64,000 nucleotides of DNA from Desulfobotulus alkaliphilus (GCF_007830435.1 NZ_VLLC01000001.1:144007-208006), one strand, 5' to 3'; counted from the stretch's first letter, positions 1-8,460 are shown. Notes: a model not told the origin generated them from the sequence alone. Translations and numbers: made by a program.

Positions 1-389
1 TAATATACACCACCACAATAGGGATGCCCCACATAGTTAAAAAACCAGTGATCATTATCCCAGACAGGCGGCCTTGAAACATTGTTCCACCAGTCACCGG
101 GCCGCTGGCTCACGGGAACGGAGCGGTCCCAGCCGGTAACACTTTCCGGCATAGTATAAAGAACACCAGCTGAGACAACACCCATTCCAACAATCACACG
201 GGTCTGGGATAACAGGCGATCCCTGTCTGCCCCTTCCGTGGTAAAAAGCCAGCCCGCCTGAGAGCCTTGCCGTTTTTTTTCCTTTGGGTCCGCGTGGGAA
301 AGGGTACCTGTCCCCTTGAGCGCTGTTCCCATAAAAACAATTAGAACAAAAATAAAAATTCTTTCAATTTTTATTTGTTTTTCATCCAT
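1..389 (-). CDS. DUF3943-type outer-membrane protein, N-terminal part, cut by window edge
   Basis: Reading the minus strand from the ATG at 389 gives 129 open codons that run off the window with no stop. The first 33 residues form a signal peptide (basic start, hydrophobic FIFVLIVFMGTAL core, then SHA). The body then reads MPESVTGWD, DWWNNVSRPPVWDNDHW and FFNYVGHPY. Tryptophan-rich segments ending in FNYxGHP are the hallmark of the DUF3943 domain, a family of predicted outer-membrane proteins of unknown role. An AGGAG site lies 6 bases before the ATG; the more upstream ATG at 393 meets a stop after three codons and is rejected. The gene lies downstream of the restriction operon on the same strand. 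Function is unknown. Confidence 0.7.
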   Translation of the reverse strand, partial: MDEKQIKIERIFIFVLIVFMGTALKGTGTLSHADPKEKKRQGSQAGWLFTTEGADRDRLLSQTRVIVGMGVVSAGVLYTMPESVTGWDRSVPVSQRPGDWWNNVSRPPVWDNDHWFFNYVGHPYCGGVY

Positions 390-450
390 CCATAACTCCT
401 TCCGATGGTCTGAAAAGTTAGGTGATCCGGCCTGTCTAAGTTTTAATTCT

Positions 451-684
451 TCAACGATGCGCCTTCACCCGCAGATCCTGAATATTCCCGTAATCCACAA
501 GATCGATGGCGCAGGGAAGGCAGAGATCATCCAGCGGCACACGGATACGGTTCAGACCCTTCAGGGTCAACCGCTGTTTTTCCAGCATGTTCAGCTGCCG
601 GTACAGGTCGGCGGCATGGCGCAGCTCCGCAAAGACATTTCTGAAATTGGCAAAAGGCTGCTGCCAGCGGATGTCCTCGGGCAT
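451..684 (-). pseudogene. chimeric remnant of a HEPN/MNT nucleotidyltransferase gene pair
   Basis: 77 codons with a good AAAGGAG site before the ATG. Residues 1-37 (DIRWQQPFANFRNVFAEL..) resemble the start of HI0074-type nucleotidyltransferase substrate-binding (HEPN-like) proteins. Residues 38-77 (LTLKGLNRIRVPLDDLCLP..IDLVDYGNIQDLR) resemble the C-terminal half of the MNT-family nucleotidyltransferase normally encoded next to it. The catalytic GSx10DxD part and most of the HEPN domain are missing, so the simplest reading is a deletion that joined the start of one gene to the end of the other. It begins 21 bases after the hsdS stop and is probably co-transcribed. It could still make a short protein. 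The family match is by eye only. Confidence 0.5.
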
Positions 685-705
685 GGCTTTTCTCCTTTGC
701 TGTTT

Positions 706-2265
706 TTATTCCGGTTCCAATACCCTGACGGCCTTATGACCGCATGTTTTACAGGTGCCGGTGAGGATAAACGAACGTTCTTCCATCCTCCCGTCCAGCA
801 GCTGGAGTTCTACCAACCTGCGGCATCGTGTACACCAGACCTTTGAAAGGATATAGTTTTTTTCCTCTTCAGACATCTGGCTCCATGGGCAAGGATGGAC
901 TTTCTTTTTTCGGGTACGGGGTTTTCTGGCGGGTTTGAGGTTTTCTTTCTGGGTCCGGATTTTTTCCAGCAGGACCTTGGCGGAATTTTCGCCGGAGATG
1001 AGTTCCGGATGCTGTTCCCGCCAGTCTGCGGTGAGTTCTCCACGGAAGGCTCTGGCAAGGACGGAAGGGGTCATGTGTTCTGCTTTGGCCCTTGCTTCTT
1101 TGACCCGGTTTTCGATCTGGTCTGCGAAGGCAAAGAGTTGTTCCACACGACTAACAATCTTAAGCTGCTCTTCATAAGGTGGTATTTTTATTTGAATCAT
1201 AGAAAATCGGCTTTTATTCAATATCGACAAGGTTGTACTTGAAGAGTTTGCTATCAGCACTTCTTGGATTTGAGGACTACGAATCAAAAAATAAACCCAA
1301 TACTTTAAGATGTTTTCACTCGGAATGATAGCATTTATCTGTTGATTACATGTGCCGTCCACTCTTAAAAAACCTGTTTTTCCTATTGTACCTATACAGG
1401 TCACAAGCGTACTACCTGCCGGGATAAAACGGCTTTGCTCCCGTCCTGATTCTGAAAGATATTCACTGCCTTTGATTACATGGTAACCGGCATCGAGATC
1501 CGATGGCTTGAACATGGGAAAATCTCCACCATAATAATGCGGACGTTTTTTCGAAGGGGTGTTACCTGTAAGTATCTTTCCAAGGTCGGCAATGGTTTCA
1601 AACCTCCAAAAGTCTTCCTGTTTCATTCCATGTTCTTCCCTCCACCCCTCCGTCAGTCTGCCACTTACGGCGGCGGCAAGGACGGACTGACGGAAGCGTT
1701 TCAGAATCTGGGGAATGGCATCCAGCCGGGTTTTCAGGCGGTCGATGCGAGTCAGGAGGTCGTCCAACCGGGAAGCGACTTCTTCTTGCTCCGCAAGAGA
1801 TGGAACAGGAATTTGAAAAGCCTTTACAATACCTGTATTAAGATTTACCTGAGTAACCCCTTGTCTGTTTGCTTGAATTACCGCTGGCCTCATCCACTCA
1901 AAAAGATAGTAAAAATATAATACTGAAAAATACTTATTAAGGTCGGGAAATGTTACGAAGCCATCATGGATACAACCTTTGTACTTCAAAATTTTAGGAA
2001 TACAAACACTCCCACTATTTGATAATATTAAATCACCAGCTTCAACAATACGACTTTTTTCTGCTCCCGCCTGAGTAACTCCTTCAACTGTTTTAGAAAG
2101 AAAAACACCCTTTTCTGCATTAACATCACGAATACTTATCCAAGGAATATTTCCTCCAAAATATCTAGGATCACCCTTTGGCCTTGGAGAAGCGCCACGA
2201 ACAACCTCCAAATAATCCCCTAACGATACTTTCTCCCAACCTATTGCAATTAAATTTATATTCAA
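706..2265 (-). CDS. hsdS: type I restriction-modification specificity subunit HsdS with a C-terminal zinc-ribbon tail
   Basis: 519 residues. HsdS reads the bipartite DNA target for the HsdM methylase and HsdR nuclease. Two target-recognition domains are visible (about 10-150, GNIPWISIRDVN, and 215-370, GGDFPMFKPSDLD). Each is followed by a conserved helical spacer (LAEQEEVASRLDDLL..; PPYEEQLKIVSRVEQLF..) ending in LTEGWRE or LTADWRE. After the normal end of HsdS a basic linker (KPRTRKKK) leads to about 60 extra residues with two cysteine pairs (WCTRC and CKTCG), a zinc-ribbon shape not typical of HsdS. The start is a TTG at 2265, two bases after the hsdM stop, in keeping with translational coupling. 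A run of eight G lies just upstream. Confidence 0.92.
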   Translation of the reverse strand: MNINLIAIGWEKVSLGDYLEVVRGASPRPKGDPRYFGGNIPWISIRDVNAEKGVFLSKTVEGVTQAGAEKSRIVEAGDLILSNSGSVCIPKILKYKGCIHDGFVTFPDLNKYFSVLYFYYLFEWMRPAVIQANRQGVTQVNLNTGIVKAFQIPVPSLAEQEEVASRLDDLLTRIDRLKTRLDAIPQILKRFRQSVLAAAVSGRLTEGWREEHGMKQEDFWRFETIADLGKILTGNTPSKKRPHYYGGDFPMFKPSDLDAGYHVIKGSEYLSESGREQSRFIPAGSTLVTCIGTIGKTGFLRVDGTCNQQINAIIPSENILKYWVYFLIRSPQIQEVLIANSSSTTLSILNKSRFSMIQIKIPPYEEQLKIVSRVEQLFAFADQIENRVKEARAKAEHMTPSVLARAFRGELTADWREQHPELISGENSAKVLLEKIRTQKENLKPARKPRTRKKKVHPCPWSQMSEEEKNYILSKVWCTRCRRLVELQLLDGRMEERSFILTGTCKTCGHKAVRVLEPE

Positions 2266-2267
2266 CT

Positions 2268-3845
2268 TTATACCCCCCCCATCCCCAGCACCTCAGCCAG
2301 CAGTTTTTTCTGCACCGCCGCCTCATCGCCCTTGCCCAGAGCCTCCATCAGTCCGTCCAGCTCCCGCAGGGCCTCGGTCAGCTCAGCCATGGCTTCGGCG
2401 GCCAGCACCTCGGGGTCGGGCAGGTTTTCCGCATCCACGCTGTCGCTGTCCTTGAGCCAGGTAATGTCTAAGGAATCGCCCTTTTTCTCCCGTATCCATT
2501 CCCGGTCAAAGGAGCGCCAGCGGCTGGTGCGAAGATCCTGATCCACGCCCTCGTTGATGCCGTTTTCCGTGGCTTCGGCTTCTTTGGCACCAAAGGACCA
2601 TTCACCCTCCCTTCTGGGCTGCATGGCGTACACGGTTTCAAAGGGCGCAAGCTGGGTTTCGCCAAAGGGGGTACGCTTGCCAAAGGCGGGCATGTTGGTG
2701 CGCAGGTCATAGACCCAGACCTTTTTTGTGCAGCCTTCCTCCTGACGGGGATTCTCCTCCGTCCCCCGTGTGAAAAAGAGCACATTGGTTTTCACGCCGT
2801 GGGCGTAGAAAATACCCGTGGGCAGACGGAGAAGGGTGTGCAGGGTGCATTTTTCCATGAGATCCCGACGGATGTCCGTGCCTGCTCCGGCCTCAAAAAG
2901 CACATTGTCCGGCAGCACCACGGCGGCCCGGCCTCCGGGTTTCAGGCCCCGGTAGATGTGCTGGAGAAAGGCAAGCTGCTTGTTGCTGGTGCGGAAGGTG
3001 AGGTCATCCCTCGTGATGCTGGCCTCCCCTCCCTTGGATGTTCCAAAGGGCGGATTGGCAAGGATGAGATCCGCCTTGGGAAGGCTGGCTCCGGCCTGTC
3101 CAAGGGCGTTACCCAGATGCACAACGCCTTCGGCATCGCCTTCCATGTTGTGCAGAAGGCAGTTCATCAGGGCCAGCCTCCGGGTGCCGGGAACCAGCTC
3201 AATGCCCGTGAAGGCCCGTCTGCGCTGGTATTCCTGCTGTTCCAGAGTCAGGAGAAAGAGTTCTTCCGTGGCATCCTTGATGTGGCGGTCTGCGGCAATG
3301 AGAAAGCCTGCGGTGCCTGCGGCGGGGTCCTGAACAATTTCTCCGGGCCTGGGGTTCATGCAGCGCACCATGCAGTTGATGAGGGGCCGGGGCGTGAAAT
3401 ACTGGCCTGCGCCGGACTTGGTTTCGCTGGCGTTTTTTTCGAGAAGGCCCTCGTAGAGGTCGCCAAGGCCGTCTTCACGGGCGCTGAACCAGTCGATCTG
3501 ATCCAGAGCGCGGATGAGCTGTTCCAGATGGCGGGGTTCCCGCATCCGGGTCTGGGCATCGGCATAGATGGCGGCAATGAGGGGATCATCGCTCTTTGAA
3601 AGATCCAGAAGGGTCTGGCGGTAGTGGGTCATGAGGCTGATGCCGGATTTTGAGGCGATATCCGGCCAACGGCAGCCTTCGGGAAGGGGATGGTGGTTCA
3701 TCACGCCTGCGTCCCGGTTTTCGTGTTCCATTTTGAGGAAAAGAAGGAGCACCAGTTCTGTGACGTAATCGGAATAATTGATGCCGTCGTCCCGGAGGAC
3801 GTCGCAGAGGTTCCAGAGTTTCTGAACAATATCTGTGGCGGTCAT
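2268..3845 (-). CDS. hsdM: type I restriction-modification DNA methyltransferase subunit HsdM
   Basis: 525 residues from the ATG at 3845, which has AAAAGGA six bases upstream; a more distal GTG at 3866 is less likely. HsdM methylates adenine N6 using SAM and forms the M2S core with HsdS. The N-terminal HsdM helical domain (TDIVQKLWNLCDVLRDDGINYSDY) is followed by the Rossmann-like methylase domain with motif I (DPAAGTAGF) and catalytic motif IV (ANPPFG). It sits directly before hsdS (two-base gap). It is separated from hsdR by about 4.8 kb holding other genes, which is unusual because the three hsd genes are normally close. The final codons lie in a run of eight G (see repeat entry). Confidence 0.95.
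   Translation of the reverse strand: MTATDIVQKLWNLCDVLRDDGINYSDYVTELVLLLFLKMEHENRDAGVMNHHPLPEGCRWPDIASKSGISLMTHYRQTLLDLSKSDDPLIAAIYADAQTRMREPRHLEQLIRALDQIDWFSAREDGLGDLYEGLLEKNASETKSGAGQYFTPRPLINCMVRCMNPRPGEIVQDPAAGTAGFLIAADRHIKDATEELFLLTLEQQEYQRRRAFTGIELVPGTRRLALMNCLLHNMEGDAEGVVHLGNALGQAGASLPKADLILANPPFGTSKGGEASITRDDLTFRTSNKQLAFLQHIYRGLKPGGRAAVVLPDNVLFEAGAGTDIRRDLMEKCTLHTLLRLPTGIFYAHGVKTNVLFFTRGTEENPRQEEGCTKKVWVYDLRTNMPAFGKRTPFGETQLAPFETVYAMQPRREGEWSFGAKEAEATENGINEGVDQDLRTSRWRSFDREWIREKKGDSLDITWLKDSDSVDAENLPDPEVLAAEAMAELTEALRELDGLMEALGKGDEAAVQKKLLAEVLGMGGV
2273..2280 (-). repeat. homopolymer run of eight G (minus strand) at the hsdM/hsdS junction
   Basis: On the minus strand the last hsdM codons read ATG GGG GGG GTA TAA, then AG and the TTG start of hsdS. 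Inserting one G, or deleting two, shifts the frame so that ribosomes skip the hsdM stop and run in frame into hsdS. Runs of this length are known slippage sites in phase-variable type I systems. Whether this one varies cannot be told from one sequence. Confidence 0.6.
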
Positions 3846-3869
3846 GGAAAGTCCTTTTGCCCTCACCCT

Positions 3870-4187
3870 CCGGCCTTGGCTTCGAGAGCCTCAGCCACCG
3901 GGAGGAGGGAGCGTAAAGAGTTAAAATCATTTTTGATTGACCATCATCTTCCGGCCCTGGCTTCGAGAGCCTCAGCCACCGGGAGGAGGGAGCGTAAAGA
4001 GTTAAAATCATTTTTGATTGACCCTCATCTTCCGGCCCTGGCTTCGAGAGCCTCAGCCACCGGAAGGAGGGAGCGTAAAGATTTAAAATCATTTTTGATT
4101 GGCCATCATCTTCCGGCCCTGGCTTCGAGAGCCTCAGCCAGCAGATTTGTGGGCTTCTCCCGGTGGCTGAGGCCCTCGAAGCCACCG
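3870..4187. repeat. 81-bp tandem repeat (three copies plus partial) with REP-like palindromic core
   Basis: Units begin at about 3870, 3951, 4032 and 4113 with an exact spacing of 81 bases; the fourth is only about 28 bases long. Each holds a hairpin-forming core with arms GGTGGCT and AGCCACC around a CGAGAGCCTC centre, then a GGAGGGAGCGTAAAG segment and a T-rich stretch. At 4159-4187 the core recurs in inverted orientation. The array fills the gap between the first ATPase gene and hsdM. Open frames through it, on both strands, are periodic and show no family resemblance, so it is not annotated as coding. Confidence 0.85.
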
Positions 4188-4218
4188 GGTAGAGGGAACG
4201 GAGAAACCTTCATAATAA

Positions 4219-5772
4219 TTACGAAACTTTTTCCACTTCAAATTTTTCAATATTCCGGCCTTTTTTAGAAAACTCCACGGCCACAAGATATATCTTTCTG
4301 CCGGAATCCTGATATTTTTCATGGTATTTTCTGTCTTTAAGCTGGGCCATGGCACTGCCTTCTTTTGAATTTTCCAGCACCTTGAATTCAAAAATGCAGC
4401 ATATATCCTCGTAAAACAGGCTTACATCCATGCGGCCATGGTTGGTGGCATCTTCCGCGCGGATCTCAAATCCGCAGGCGGCAAAGTAGCAGTAAAAAAT
4501 GCTGGCATAATAGCCCTCATATCCCGACAGCTCATTTTTTCTGTACCAGTCGTGGGGAATGGAGGCAAAAAACCGGTGGAAAATATCCCTTAAATCATTA
4601 AAGGATTGTGTCTGTATGGCCCGTATCAGGCGGGTCTCGTTGGCGCTTTTGGCCACCACATCCTCCACCAGCTCGTTTAAAATCCAGCGGTTCAGGCTGC
4701 TTTTTACCTCCATGTTCGGATAGGCAAGCTGATAGGTTCTGCGGCCCACCATCTTTTCGTCCATCCGCTCTATGGTGAGATAACCAGCCTGAAACAGAAG
4801 GGTTTCCACACGGATGCGATCCACATCAAAACTGTCGATCAGCTCTTCGCCAAGGTAAAGCTGCTCGATGGAAGGAATGCTGTAATGCCTTTCCATGAGA
4901 AGGGTGATGAGAAAACTGGGGGTTCCCGTTTCAAACCAGAAGGAGCGAAACTGCCTTTCACTGAAATAAAGAAGGATATCAAAGGGATTATAGACCTTTT
5001 CCCCAAGCCAGGCATAGCCGTTGTACCACTGCCGTATTCTCTCCTTATCAAGGCCTTCCAGCTGATCCGCAAACACCGTCTCAAGTTCCTTCTGGGTATA
5101 ACCGCAGAGGGTGGCACAGGCCGGATTCATGGAAATATCCTGAAGGTTATTAAGCCCACTGAAAAGGGAAACCTTGGAAAACCTGCTTACCCCTGTAATA
5201 AAAACAAATTTCAGGTGAACATCCGCATCTTTTAATACGGAATAGAGGTTTTTCAGTTTTTCACGGATTTCTATGGCAAGGCTTTTATTGGCAATATTAT
5301 CCAGAATGGGTTTGTCGTATTCATCTATGAGTACCACAACCTTCTGCCCATATTTTCTGGCAATTTTGACAATGGCTTCCATGAAACGGTCATTGACGGA
5401 GAGCTTTTCATAGTCAATGCCGTGCTCATTGCGGATATCCATGAGAATGGATTCCATTTTTATGGCAAGCTCTTCAAGGCTGTGGAGAACACCGCTGCCA
5501 AAGCTTACGTGAATCACAGGGTATGCCCTGTTCCAGTCCCAGTTGTTTTCAAGGTAGAGGCCTTGAAAATACTCCTTTTTTGCTAAAAAAGCCTGACGCA
5601 GGGTATCCACAAAAAGGCTTTTGCCAAAGCGTCTGGGTCTTGAAAGAAAAAAATAGCCCCCTCCCTGCTCCAGCAGTTTTTCCACAAAGGAGGTTTTATC
5701 CACATAATAAAACTGATCCGGCTGCTCCCGGATTTTTTCAAAACTCTGAATACCAACGGGTAATTTTTTCAT
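4219..5772 (-). CDS. AAA-ATPase-like / PD-(D/E)XK nuclease protein (DUF1703 family), copy A
   Basis: 517 residues from the ATG at 5772 (KKLPVGIQSFEKIRE), which has GGAGGG upstream and matches the usual start of the family; an upstream in-frame start would add 12 residues. Residues 1-280 form the AAA-ATPase_like domain, with a Walker-A-type loop SRPRRFGKS near residue 50 and Walker B VVVLIDEYDKP near 150. The C-terminal 120 residues form a predicted PD-(D/E)XK fold with GRMDVSL and IFEFKV carrying the acidic and E-x-K residues. The family is widespread in accessory regions and its role is not established. A close paralogue lies at 6794-8350. Both sit inside the split hsd operon, all on the minus strand. 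Confidence 0.88.
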   Translation of the reverse strand: MKKLPVGIQSFEKIREQPDQFYYVDKTSFVEKLLEQGGGYFFLSRPRRFGKSLFVDTLRQAFLAKKEYFQGLYLENNWDWNRAYPVIHVSFGSGVLHSLEELAIKMESILMDIRNEHGIDYEKLSVNDRFMEAIVKIARKYGQKVVVLIDEYDKPILDNIANKSLAIEIREKLKNLYSVLKDADVHLKFVFITGVSRFSKVSLFSGLNNLQDISMNPACATLCGYTQKELETVFADQLEGLDKERIRQWYNGYAWLGEKVYNPFDILLYFSERQFRSFWFETGTPSFLITLLMERHYSIPSIEQLYLGEELIDSFDVDRIRVETLLFQAGYLTIERMDEKMVGRRTYQLAYPNMEVKSSLNRWILNELVEDVVAKSANETRLIRAIQTQSFNDLRDIFHRFFASIPHDWYRKNELSGYEGYYASIFYCYFAACGFEIRAEDATNHGRMDVSLFYEDICCIFEFKVLENSKEGSAMAQLKDRKYHEKYQDSGRKIYLVAVEFSKKGRNIEKFEVEKVS

Positions 5773-5890
5773 GGGATTTCCCTCCGTTTCTGTTTTGATT
5801 CCTGCCACGGCTCAGCCACTGTTTTATGGCTGTCATGTCAGGGCCGGGATTGAACCTGAAATCCGGGGGCGGGTAGAAAATTACCTGCCC
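5773..5890. repeat. conserved upstream segment shared with the second ATPase copy
   Basis: The roughly 100 bases upstream of copy A (GCCACGGCTCAGCCACTG.., then TTATGGCTGTCATGT..) recur upstream of copy B at about 8351-8455 with only a few changes. The duplication therefore included upstream DNA and not just the coding region. It may carry a shared promoter, though no clear -35/-10 pair was recognised. Confidence 0.6.
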
Positions 5891-5940
5891 CTTTGCAACG
5901 ACCCTTTGTCCAGCCCCTTCGTTGTGCGGCATAGAGCGGG

Positions 5941-6306
5941 TTAGTTCCTTAGGTACGAAACACCAAGCTCTATTGCTGTTTCATTGAGACGCCGATCATA
6001 AGTCCAAAGAAAAACATTACCCATAATGGCAGAAGCTAAGAGGTGTATGTCTACGTATCCAAGGCCACGCCCCATGAGTGAATTATTTTCGATAAATTCT
6101 AAAATTTCTGGAGCCTCAACAACAGGTGTTGAGGGAAGAACCTGAAGAAGCGTCAAAATTTCTGCCCGATTGCCCAGATTACCACAGGCCAGCTCTCCAA
6201 TAATAAATGGATGACATGCAACAAAGCCGATATTCAATTGATAAATCAGTTCAGCATCAGAATCTCTGAAATGTTTGATCCAGACATTTGTGTCGGCAAG
6301 AATCAT
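5941..6306 (-). CDS. vapC: type II toxin VapC, PIN-domain ribonuclease
   Basis: 121 residues, a normal VapC length. The PIN-domain acidic residues are visible: Asp5 in ILADTNVWI, Glu in IGELACG, Asp in YVDIHLLASA and Asp in LWTYDRRL. VapC toxins cut RNA, often initiator tRNA, and are held inactive by VapB. The ATG at 6306 overlaps the vapB stop by four bases (ATGA), so the two are translationally coupled. The pair sits between the two DUF1703 ATPase genes inside the split hsd cluster, where an addiction module could stabilise the island. The RNA target is unknown. Confidence 0.93.
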   Translation of the reverse strand: MILADTNVWIKHFRDSDAELIYQLNIGFVACHPFIIGELACGNLGNRAEILTLLQVLPSTPVVEAPEILEFIENNSLMGRGLGYVDIHLLASAIMGNVFLWTYDRRLNETAIELGVSYLRN

Positions 6307-6506
6307 TTTTTATCGAACTCCGATCTTCGCCGCTCTGGCATTCGGATTTTTTTCTCGCTTCCTCCCAGGGCAGCCAAACGCTTACTGCTCTCCAGACTGA
6401 TCAGAACTTCGAGTCCTTTACGAACAAGAGATGTTTTTTCTTTTATTCCAGTGAGCTTAGATGCTCTCTCAATAAGATCATCATCAATATTTAATGTGGT
6501 TCTCAT
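6303..6506 (-). CDS. vapB: antitoxin VapB, ribbon-helix-helix type
   Basis: 67 residues from the ATG at 6506, preceded by AGGAGGGAT. The sequence MRTTLNIDDDLIERASKLTG is the classic opening of short VapB antitoxins with an N-terminal ribbon-helix-helix DNA-binding fold; the C-terminal tail (ALGGSEKKIRMPERRR) would wrap the toxin. A longer frame from 6677 lacks any ribosome site and begins in non-coding DNA, so it was rejected. The gene probably represses its own operon through the palindrome found upstream (6555-6569). Confidence 0.92.
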   Translation of the reverse strand: MRTTLNIDDDLIERASKLTGIKEKTSLVRKGLEVLISLESSKRLAALGGSEKKIRMPERRRSEFDKK

Positions 6507-6547
6507 TTTTATCCCTCCTCCTGAGATATGCATAAATGATACACATA

Positions 6548-6576
6548 AATATGCATCCATTGAATGGATAATGCAA
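6548..6576 (-). promoter_or_regulatory. predicted vapBC promoter with overlapping operator palindrome
   Basis: On the minus strand TTGCAT (-35) and CATATT (-10) are 17 bases apart. Between them lies ATCCATT-N-AATGGAT (6555-6569), a 7-bp inverted repeat in the place expected for VapB binding. It is about 45 bases upstream of the vapB ATG. Predicted only. Confidence 0.5.
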
Positions 6577-6738
6577 GAAACTTTGTTGTTTTTTAAGCAA
6601 ATAGAACAGATGGGGAAAGGGGTCTTGGGGATGGCTGTTTTTCTCCCCTCTCCCGGAGGACTGGGCTTTACCCACAATTTTTATCAAGCCTGCAGAGTTG
6701 TAAAAATGTAGTTTTGAGGGTGTCCAAATGCCCTTTTT

Positions 6739-6751
6739 GCTGAATAATTAC
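6739..6751 (+). repeat. solo end of the dispersed foldback element family
   Basis: GCTGAATAATTAC is identical to the right terminus of the complete element at 54365-54831. No partner end was found nearby, so this is a relic or chance match. Confidence 0.3.
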
Positions 6752-6793
6752 TCGTTCGGAGTATAAGTTCATATACCCCCCATCCCCAGATGA

Positions 6794-8350
6794 TTACGAA
6801 ACTTTTTCCACTTCAAAATTCTCAATATTTCTGTCTTTTTTAGAAAACTCCACGGCCACAAGATAAATTTCCTTACGGGAACCCTGGTATTTTTCATGGT
6901 ATTTTCTGTCTTTAAGCTGGGCCATGGCACTGCCCTCCCCTGCATTTTCAAGAACCTTAAATTCAAAAATGCAGCAGATATCCTCATAAAACAGGCTTAA
7001 ATCCATGCGGCCATGGTTGGTGGCATCTTCCGCGCGGATCTCAAACCCACAGGCGGCAAAGTAGCAGTAAAAAATGCTGGCATAATAGCCCTCATATCCC
7101 GACAACTCATTTTTTCTGTACCAGTCGTGGGGAATGGAGGCAAAAAAACTGTGGAAAATATCCCTTAAATCATTAAAGGATTTTGTCTGTATGGCCCGTA
7201 TCAGGCGGGTTTCATTGGCGCTTTTGGCCTCCACATCCTCCACCAGCTCGTTTAAGATCCAACGATTCAGGCTGCTTTTTACCTCCATGTTGGGGTAGGC
7301 AAGCTGGTAGGTTCTGCGGCCCACCATATTTTCGTCCATCCGCTCTATGGTGAGATACCCCGTCTGGAAAAGAAGGGCTTCCACGAGGATGCGGTCCACA
7401 TCAAAACTGTCGATGATTTCCTCACCAATAACAAGATTCTCAAGCCTTGCAATGGGATAGTGATTCCCCATGAGAAGCTCAATGAGAAATCGGGGCGTTC
7501 CCGTTTCAAACCAGAAGGAGCGAAACTGCCTTTCACTGAAATAAAGAAGGATATCAAAGGGATTATAGACCTTTTCCCCAAGCCAGGAGTAGCCATTGTA
7601 CCACTGCCGTATCCTGCCCTTATCAAGGCCTTCCAGCTGATCCGCAAACACCGTCTCAAGTTCCTTCTGGGTATAACCACAGAGAGTTGAAAAACGGGCA
7701 TCCAGGGTAATATCATTGAGGTGATTTAAGCCGCTGAAAAGGGAAGCCCTGGAAAACTTGCTCACCCCTGTAATGAAAACAAATTTCAGGTGAACATCCG
7801 CATCCTTTAAAACGGAATAGAGGCTTATAAGTTTTACACTCATTTCTACGGCAAGGCTTGTATTGGCAATATTATCGAGAAAGGGTTTGTCATATTCATC
7901 GATGAGAACCACAACCTTCTGTCCATGTTTTTCATGGAGCCTTTTGATCAGCTCAAAAAATTTTCCTCTGATGGTTGGGGAATCAAGATGCTCAATGCCG
8001 TAAAGCCTGCAATTGCGGCCAAGAATTTCCATCTGGGTCAGTTCAAGCTCTTCCAGAGACCCCATGACACCGCTGCCAAAGCTTACGTGAATCACAGGGT
8101 AAGCCGTGTTCCAGTCCCAGTTGTTTTCAAGGTAGAGACCTTGAAAATACTCTTTTTTGGCCAAGAAAGCCTGACGCAGGGTATCCACAAAAAGGCTTTT
8201 GCCAAAGCGTCTGGGTCTTGAAAGAAAAAAATAGCCCCCTCCCTGCTCCAGCAGTTTTTTCACAAAGGGGGTTTTATCCACATAATAAAACTGATCCGGC
8301 TGTTCCCGGATTTTTTCAAAACTCTGAATACCAACGGGTAATTTTTTCAT
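6794..8350 (-). CDS. AAA-ATPase-like / PD-(D/E)XK nuclease protein (DUF1703 family), copy B
   Basis: 518 residues from the ATG at 8350, aligned with copy A. The ATPase motifs (SRPRRFGKS, VVVLIDEYDKP) and the nuclease-like motifs (GRMDLSL, IFEFKV) are intact. By eye it is nearly identical to copy A except for two blocks: about residues 107-145 (after VSFGSGV) and about 300-325 (LLMGNHYPIARLENLVIGEEI instead of LLMERHYSIPSIEQLYLGEEL). The variable blocks may set specificity or reflect recombination. It follows hsdR after a gap filled by a 21-bp tandem repeat. Biological role unknown; a defence function is inferred only from location. Confidence 0.88.
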   Translation of the reverse strand: MKKLPVGIQSFEKIREQPDQFYYVDKTPFVKKLLEQGGGYFFLSRPRRFGKSLFVDTLRQAFLAKKEYFQGLYLENNWDWNTAYPVIHVSFGSGVMGSLEELELTQMEILGRNCRLYGIEHLDSPTIRGKFFELIKRLHEKHGQKVVVLIDEYDKPFLDNIANTSLAVEMSVKLISLYSVLKDADVHLKFVFITGVSKFSRASLFSGLNHLNDITLDARFSTLCGYTQKELETVFADQLEGLDKGRIRQWYNGYSWLGEKVYNPFDILLYFSERQFRSFWFETGTPRFLIELLMGNHYPIARLENLVIGEEIIDSFDVDRILVEALLFQTGYLTIERMDENMVGRRTYQLAYPNMEVKSSLNRWILNELVEDVEAKSANETRLIRAIQTKSFNDLRDIFHSFFASIPHDWYRKNELSGYEGYYASIFYCYFAACGFEIRAEDATNHGRMDLSLFYEDICCIFEFKVLENAGEGSAMAQLKDRKYHEKYQGSRKEIYLVAVEFSKKDRNIENFEVEKVS

Positions 8351-8460
8351 GGGATTTTCCTCTGTTTCTGTTTTGATTCCTGCCACGGCTCAGCCACTGT
8401 TTTATGGCTGTCATGTTAAGGCCAGGATTAAACCTGAAATCTGGGGACGGGTAAAAGTGC

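Noticed and set aside
2799-3599. 266-codon frame antisense to hsdM
   Set aside because: Shadow of the methyltransferase gene, with no recognisable domain.
3586-4268. Overlapping frames on both strands through the 81-bp array
   Set aside because: Periodic products (RWLRLSKPGPE, LPALASRASATGR) result from the tandem repeat, with no ribosome site or known family.
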